Part shown: positions 56,209 through 64,000 of the stretch, piece after piece
How the letters are laid out: each line of letters begins with the position of its first letter
Numbering within the stretch: position 1 is the first letter of the stretch
DNA from: Virgibacillus dokdonensis
GTDB lineage: Bacteria > Bacillota > Bacilli > Bacillales > Amphibacillaceae
Length of the DNA stretch: 64,000 nt
Assembly (NCBI RefSeq): GCF_900166595.1
Contig: NZ_LT745763.1
Location: 4,135,371 to 4,199,370 of the forward strand
Direction: 5' to 3'
Notes under the pieces: generated by a model
Told to the model about the DNA's origin: nothing
Databases searched by the model: none
What the model saw: only the letters and a program-made list of their open reading frames with translations
Translations under genes and position numbers: made by a program

Positions 56209-56304
56209 TAGAAAACTTGACTTATCGTCAAGTCTTATGGCGGAAACCGTATTTTTGCTTATAATATATTAAAAAATCCGACACATTCCTATAGTGTAAA
56301 AAAG
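56209..56304 (+). repeat. dispersed intergenic repeat, copy J
   Basis: Contains GAAAACTTGACTTATCG, TCAAGTCTTATGGCGGAAA and ACATTCCTATAGTGTAAA. The left hairpin is ACTTGAC/GTCAAGT, a compensated change relative to ACTTGGC/GCCAAGT in copy F. Confidence 0.8.
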
Positions 56305-56489
56305 ATTTTGCCAAACATTTTAGAATTTTGAAAGGTACGCCTTTTTTATATAAAAGAAACGGACGTAATTCATTCGAACGAGTATCGCCCATTTTTATAC
56401 CTCGTTATTAGGAATTCCCCTGTTTGTTTTTCTCTATCTAACCTTTCTTAAACAACAGTTTGACCTGTTCCTAACCTTCCGCCGATATT

Positions 56490-56557
56490 TCAACAACTTG
56501 GCTTATCGTCAAAATTTTAAGAATAAAATTCACACTTTGCTACAACGTAAAAAAAGA
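56490..56557 (+). repeat. dispersed intergenic repeat, copy K (shortened)
   Basis: Contains CAACAACTTGGCTTATCGTC and ACTTTGCTACAACGTAAA. Its right end abuts the mgtC terminator T-run. Confidence 0.65.
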
Positions 56558-56588
56558 TGAGTATTCCACTATCTGGAGTTCCCATCTT
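56551..56588 (-). terminator. intrinsic terminator of the mgtC-like gene
   Basis: AAGATGGGAACTCC and GGAATACTCATCTT form a stem with small mismatches and are followed by TTTTTTT on the minus strand. Confidence 0.8.
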
Positions 56589-56629
56589 ATACGAACACTT
56601 TTAAATACATCCTTATAACTATATGCTTT

Positions 56630-57328
56630 TTATTTTAATTCAGTAACATTTCTAACATGGTTAATACGAGAAATTTCATCAAATAAAGTTAGACGTTCTG
56701 CATTCGTTATTCCTTCTGTATTAATAAAAATATTACGGTAATTATTATCTGATTTTGATATTTCTACTTTTTTAATAGAAACGTAATGGTTGTCAAACAC
56801 TGCAACCACCTCATTTACGGGCAAGTCTGGGAGTGTAACGATTTGAATAACGTGGGAAACTTTTCCTTTTTTAAATAGGCGTTCAAAATTATTAAGGAAT
56901 ATAAGGCTGAGTAATATTATTGCAGTTGTTACTACTGCTGCCCCATACATACCAACACCTACTACCAGACCTAACCCTGCAACTGTCCAAATAGATGCAG
57001 CTGTCGTTAAACCTCTTATCGTGCCACCATATACAATGATGGTACCAGCACCTAAAAACCCAATTCCACTTATCACATACGAAGGTATTCTTGCAGGGTC
57101 AAAACGGATATTCTCGTAATGCTCTAGAAAAAATTCAAATCCAAATAAAGAAAGTAGCATCATTAGACAAGAGCCAACGCCTACTAAAATATGGGTGCGA
57201 AATCCAGCTGAATGATTTTTTAACTCCCTTTCAAACCCGATTAATCCAGAAAGGCATAATGCGATAAGTAAACGAGTTAAAATAACATAAAAATGATCCC
57301 CCAATAGTTCATTGATTATTTCTTTCAT
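56630..57328 (-). CDS. MgtC/SapB-family membrane protein
   Basis: A 232-residue protein. The N-terminal part has four to five hydrophobic helices with GLIGFERELKNHSAGFRTHI and GIGFLGAGTIIVYGGTIRGL, the MgtC signature, and TTAASIWTVAGLGLVVGVG. The soluble C-terminal domain (residues about 155-232) looks ACT-like. MgtC proteins act in magnesium homeostasis and regulate F-type ATPase in pathogens; the role in this organism is not known. It lies alone between the rRNA operon and the ctsR operon. Confidence 0.88.
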   Translation of the reverse strand: MKEIINELLGDHFYVILTRLLIALCLSGLIGFERELKNHSAGFRTHILVGVGSCLMMLLSLFGFEFFLEHYENIRFDPARIPSYVISGIGFLGAGTIIVYGGTIRGLTTAASIWTVAGLGLVVGVGMYGAAVVTTAIILLSLIFLNNFERLFKKGKVSHVIQIVTLPDLPVNEVVAVFDNHYVSIKKVEISKSDNNYRNIFINTEGITNAERLTLFDEISRINHVRNVTELK

Positions 57329-57600
57329 ACTAAATCCCCCAATTGTTAATAAATATAGCCTTTTATTTTATATATATGTGAACAAGATGAGGTTTATTTT
57401 TAATGAAGCCCTAATTAAATTAAACTTGTTCTTATTTCAAGAAGAAGTAGGAACTATGCGTTTCCTAATAATAATCAATATCCGCAAGAAGTATGATCTA
57501 AGAAGCTAGCTATATGTTGGTTTAAGTGGAGTGGATCGGTTACACTTTTTCAGCATACAATCTCTCCTCTTACTAACAAGAGTTGATATTGAAATAACTT
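57329..57600. other. intergenic region, nothing recognised
   Basis: AT-rich spacer upstream of the mgtC-like gene. No convincing promoter pair was identified. Confidence 0.35.
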
Positions 57601-57739
57601 TGGCGCAAGCGCCCGTTTAGCAACATAGCGAGTGGAACGAATCAACGGAGATAAAGGATTCATGTCCTCGCCATGAACCGATGATAACTTATCGTAAGGC
57701 AATTCGTGAAGTCCATGGACGCTGAATCCAGACGTGGCT
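57601..57739. ncRNA. folded non-coding element beside the rRNA operon
   Basis: A GC-richer block in AT-rich surroundings with several nested inverted repeats: GGCG-CAAG-CGCC (57602-57613), CCGTT/AACGG (57613-57648), TTCATG/CATGAA with loop TCCTCGC (57659-57677), CGAT/ATCG (57679-57694) and the palindrome GTCCATGGAC (57711-57720). No protein frame fits. It could be a small RNA or a repeat remnant. The strand is not settled. Confidence 0.5.
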
Positions 57740-57799
57740 AATCAGTTATTTCCTTATCCTTAAGCATCTTTTATCCTTTCTTATTTTATAAAATAAAAA

Positions 57800-57832
57800 A
57801 ACTGACCATCTTTTTGATGAATCAGCTTTTTT
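57800..57832 (-). terminator. rRNA operon terminator
   Basis: CTGATTCATC and GATGGTCAG pair with one bulge on the minus strand and are followed by TTTTTTT, eight bases after the 5S gene. Confidence 0.85.
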
Positions 57833-57839
57833 GCTAATC

Positions 57840-57956
57840 GCCTGGCGGCGTCCTACTCTTGCAGGGACAAAGTCCCAACTACCATCGGCGCTGGAGAGCT
57901 TAACTACTGTGTTCGGCATGGGAACAGGTGTGACCTCTCCGCCATTACTACCAGGC
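57840..57956 (-). rRNA. rrf: 5S ribosomal RNA
   Basis: About 117 bases with paired ends GCCTGGTAGT and GCCGCCAGGC and the conserved GTTCCCATGCCGAACACAGT loop. Identical to the copy at 63835-63951 across the compared length. Confidence 0.95.
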
Positions 57957-58114
57957 AAAGTTGCTATCTGTTATGTTGTGCTTCAAAGAGGCACAAATCT
58001 TATTATAATCGTTTTTGTGAAAAAATCAAGATCTTTGTTGAAAAAAGTCATTTTTTCCTTGTTACCTTGAAAACTAAATAAGAGATCATTCAACGTACAT
58101 CTACCAAAAAGGTT

Positions 58115-62833
<4,719 letters not shown>

Positions 62834-62976
62834 AAAGTTTGTGATGATGAACACCGTTCTTCATCATTCTTAGCTTCTTCTGAGATTTCTCTCAGTTTAT
62901 TTCTTAAGAAAAACAGGGTTTGTTTTTCCTTGACATACTGGTTGTTTTGTTCAGTTTTCAAAGAGCAAATATATTA
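62834..62976 (-). other. 16S leader between tRNA-Ala and 16S
   Basis: A 143-base stretch with the TTTGAAAACTGAACAAAAC motif of Bacillus rRNA leaders and a GAAAAACA/TGTTTTTC hairpin. No minus-strand sigma-A promoter was recognised, so 16S may be transcribed through from the tRNA cluster. Confidence 0.5.
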
Positions 62977-63052
62977 TGGTGGAGCCTAGCGGGATCGAAC
63001 CGCTGACCTCCTGCGTGCAAGGCAGGCGCTCTCCCAGCTGAGCTAAGGCCCC
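62977..63052 (-). tRNA. tRNA-Ala (TGC)
   Basis: A 76-base cloverleaf with encoded CCA; anticodon TGC in loop CTTGCAC. It is the last tRNA of the cluster before 16S. Confidence 0.97.
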
Positions 63053-63059
63053 GAAAAAA

Positions 63060-63136
63060 TGGTCGGGAAGACAGGATTTGAACCTGCGACCCCATGGTCC
63101 CAAACCATGTGCTCTACCAAGCTGAGCTACTTCCCG
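63060..63136 (-). tRNA. tRNA-Pro (TGG)
   Basis: A 77-base cloverleaf with encoded CCA; anticodon loop TTTGGGA. Confidence 0.97.
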
Positions 63137-63141
63137 TAATA

Positions 63142-63218
63142 TGGCGCGCCCGAGAGGAGTCGAACCCCTAACCTCTTGATCCGTAGTCAAACGCTCTATC
63201 CAATTGAGCTACGGGCGC
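63142..63218 (-). tRNA. tRNA-Arg (ACG)
   Basis: A 77-base cloverleaf with encoded CCA; anticodon loop CTACGGA. The A34 is expected to be edited to inosine. Confidence 0.97.
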
Positions 63219-63221
63219 TTA

Positions 63222-63310
63222 TGGTGCCGAGGGCCGGACTCGAACCGGCACGGTAGAAACCTACCGCAGGATTTTAAGTCCTGTGCGTCTGCCAATTCCG
63301 CCACCCCGGC
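63222..63310 (-). tRNA. tRNA-Leu (TAA)
   Basis: An 89-base class II tRNA with a long variable arm and encoded CCA; anticodon loop CTTAAAA. Confidence 0.97.
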
Positions 63311-63317
63311 TTGGCTT

Positions 63318-63392
63318 TGGAGCGGAAGACGGGATTCGAACCCGCGACCCCCACCTTGGCAAGGTGGTGTTCTACCACTGAACTACTTCCGC
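63318..63392 (-). tRNA. tRNA-Gly (GCC)
   Basis: A 75-base cloverleaf; anticodon loop TTGCCAA; ends CTCCA with encoded CCA. Confidence 0.97.
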
Positions 63393-63417
63393 ATAAATAC
63401 CAAACTTCGAACTTTTG

Positions 63418-63502
63418 TGGTGCGGGTGGAGGGAGTCGAACCCCCACGTCCGAAGACACTAGATCCTAAGTCTAGCGCGTCTGCCAATTCCGCCACACCC
63501 GC
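63418..63502 (-). tRNA. tRNA-Leu (TAG)
   Basis: An 85-base class II tRNA with a long variable arm and encoded CCA; anticodon loop CTTAGGA. Confidence 0.97.
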
Positions 63503-63518
63503 AATATTAAATGTGTAA

Positions 63519-63594
63519 TGGTGAGCCATGGAGGATTCGAACCTCCGACCCTCTGATTAAAAGTCAGATGCTCTACCGACTGAGCTAATGGCTC
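63519..63594 (-). tRNA. tRNA-Lys (TTT)
   Basis: A 76-base cloverleaf with encoded CCA; anticodon loop CTTTTAA. Confidence 0.97.
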
Positions 63595-63633
63595 GTATGC
63601 TTTTATGATACAGTATATTATCTCTAGGCTAAA

Positions 63634-63709
<76 letters not shown>

Positions 63710-63711
63710 AA

Positions 63712-63787
63712 TGGTGGAGGATGCAGGGCTCGAACCTGCGACCCCTTGCTTGTAAGGCAAGTGCTCTCCCAGCTGAGCTAATCCTCC
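63712..63787 (-). tRNA. tRNA-Val (TAC)
   Basis: A 76-base cloverleaf with encoded CCA; anticodon loop CTTACAA. It is the first tRNA after the upstream 5S gene. Confidence 0.97.
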
Positions 63788-63834
63788 AAATACCACAATA
63801 CTGGTCGGTGTATACTGAATTGAAAATGTACATC

Positions 63835-63951
63835 GCCTGGCGGCGTCCTACTCTTGCAGGGACAAAGTCCCAACTACCATCGGCGCTGGAGAGCTTAACT
63901 ACTGTGTTCGGCATGGGAACAGGTGTGACCTCTCCGCCATTACTACCAGGC
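63835..63951 (-). rRNA. rrf: 5S ribosomal RNA of the preceding rRNA operon
   Basis: A 117-base gene identical to the copy at 57840-57956. The identity continues upstream to the window edge (63952-64000 equals 57957-58005), showing that a second rRNA operon lies just outside. Confidence 0.95.
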
Positions 63952-64000
63952 AAAGTTGCTATCTGTTATGTTGTGCTTCAAAGAGGCACAAATCTTATTA

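Larger units (their letters stand above)
56090..56629. other. mgtC-ctsR gap with two repeat copies
   Basis: About 540 bases without a gene. It contains repeats J and K and the mgtC terminator. Confidence 0.5.

Overview
The window is chromosomal DNA from a low-GC Gram-positive bacterium of the family Bacillaceae. The protein sequences and gene order match the origin-proximal rrn to rpsI block of Bacillus, and the protein style and intergenic repeats suggest the Oceanobacillus/Virgibacillus/Lentibacillus group. Genus is an inference; family is well supported. Every confident gene lies on the minus strand, so the region is described from high to low coordinates, the direction of transcription.

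Positions 64000 to 57800: the 3' end of one rRNA operon (5S), a nine-tRNA cluster (Val-Thr-Lys-Leu-Gly-Leu-Arg-Pro-Ala), then a complete 16S-23S-5S operon with a terminator. Next come a folded non-coding element and an MgtC-family membrane protein gene. Positions 56100 to 51300 hold the CtsR heat-shock operon (ctsR-mcsA-mcsB-clpC) with a promoter, a CtsR operator and a strong terminator. A gene-free 0.8 kb gap carrying four copies of a dispersed repeat separates it from radA, yacL and gltX.

Positions 46200 to 41300: a cysteine-type T-box leader that should control cysE-cysS-mrnC-rlmB-rae1. A complete group II intron with its reverse transcriptase lies directly behind the T-box terminator, between that switch and cysE. 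Positions 40030 to 26650: sigH, rpmG, secE, nusG, rplK, rplA, rplJ, rplL, an rsmC-like gene, rpoB and rpoC. This stretch has clear sigma-A promoters and leader RNAs before rplK and rplJ. Positions 26540 to 21740: L7Ae-like protein, rpsL, rpsG, fusA and tuf. Positions 21330 to 6375: the S10-spc-alpha ribosomal block from rpsJ to rplQ, including secY, adk, a KOW protein, infA, rpmJ and rpoA. Positions 6230 to 1757: ecfA1-ecfA2-ecfT-truA, then rplM-rpsI with its own promoter and terminator. Positions 1500 to 1: two VOC-fold proteins and the N-terminal part of a GNAT acetyltransferase cut by the window edge.

The genes are mostly translation, transcription, secretion and protein-quality housekeeping. 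The unusual content is intergenic: (1) at least eleven copies of a structured repeat of about 65 to 100 bp, all in one orientation, four of them directly abutting intrinsic terminators; (2) the group II intron behind the T-box terminator; (3) a folded element next to the rRNA operon. Compared with Bacillus subtilis, map, disA, ispD and ispF are absent from their usual places. No CRISPR array, prophage or defence island was seen.
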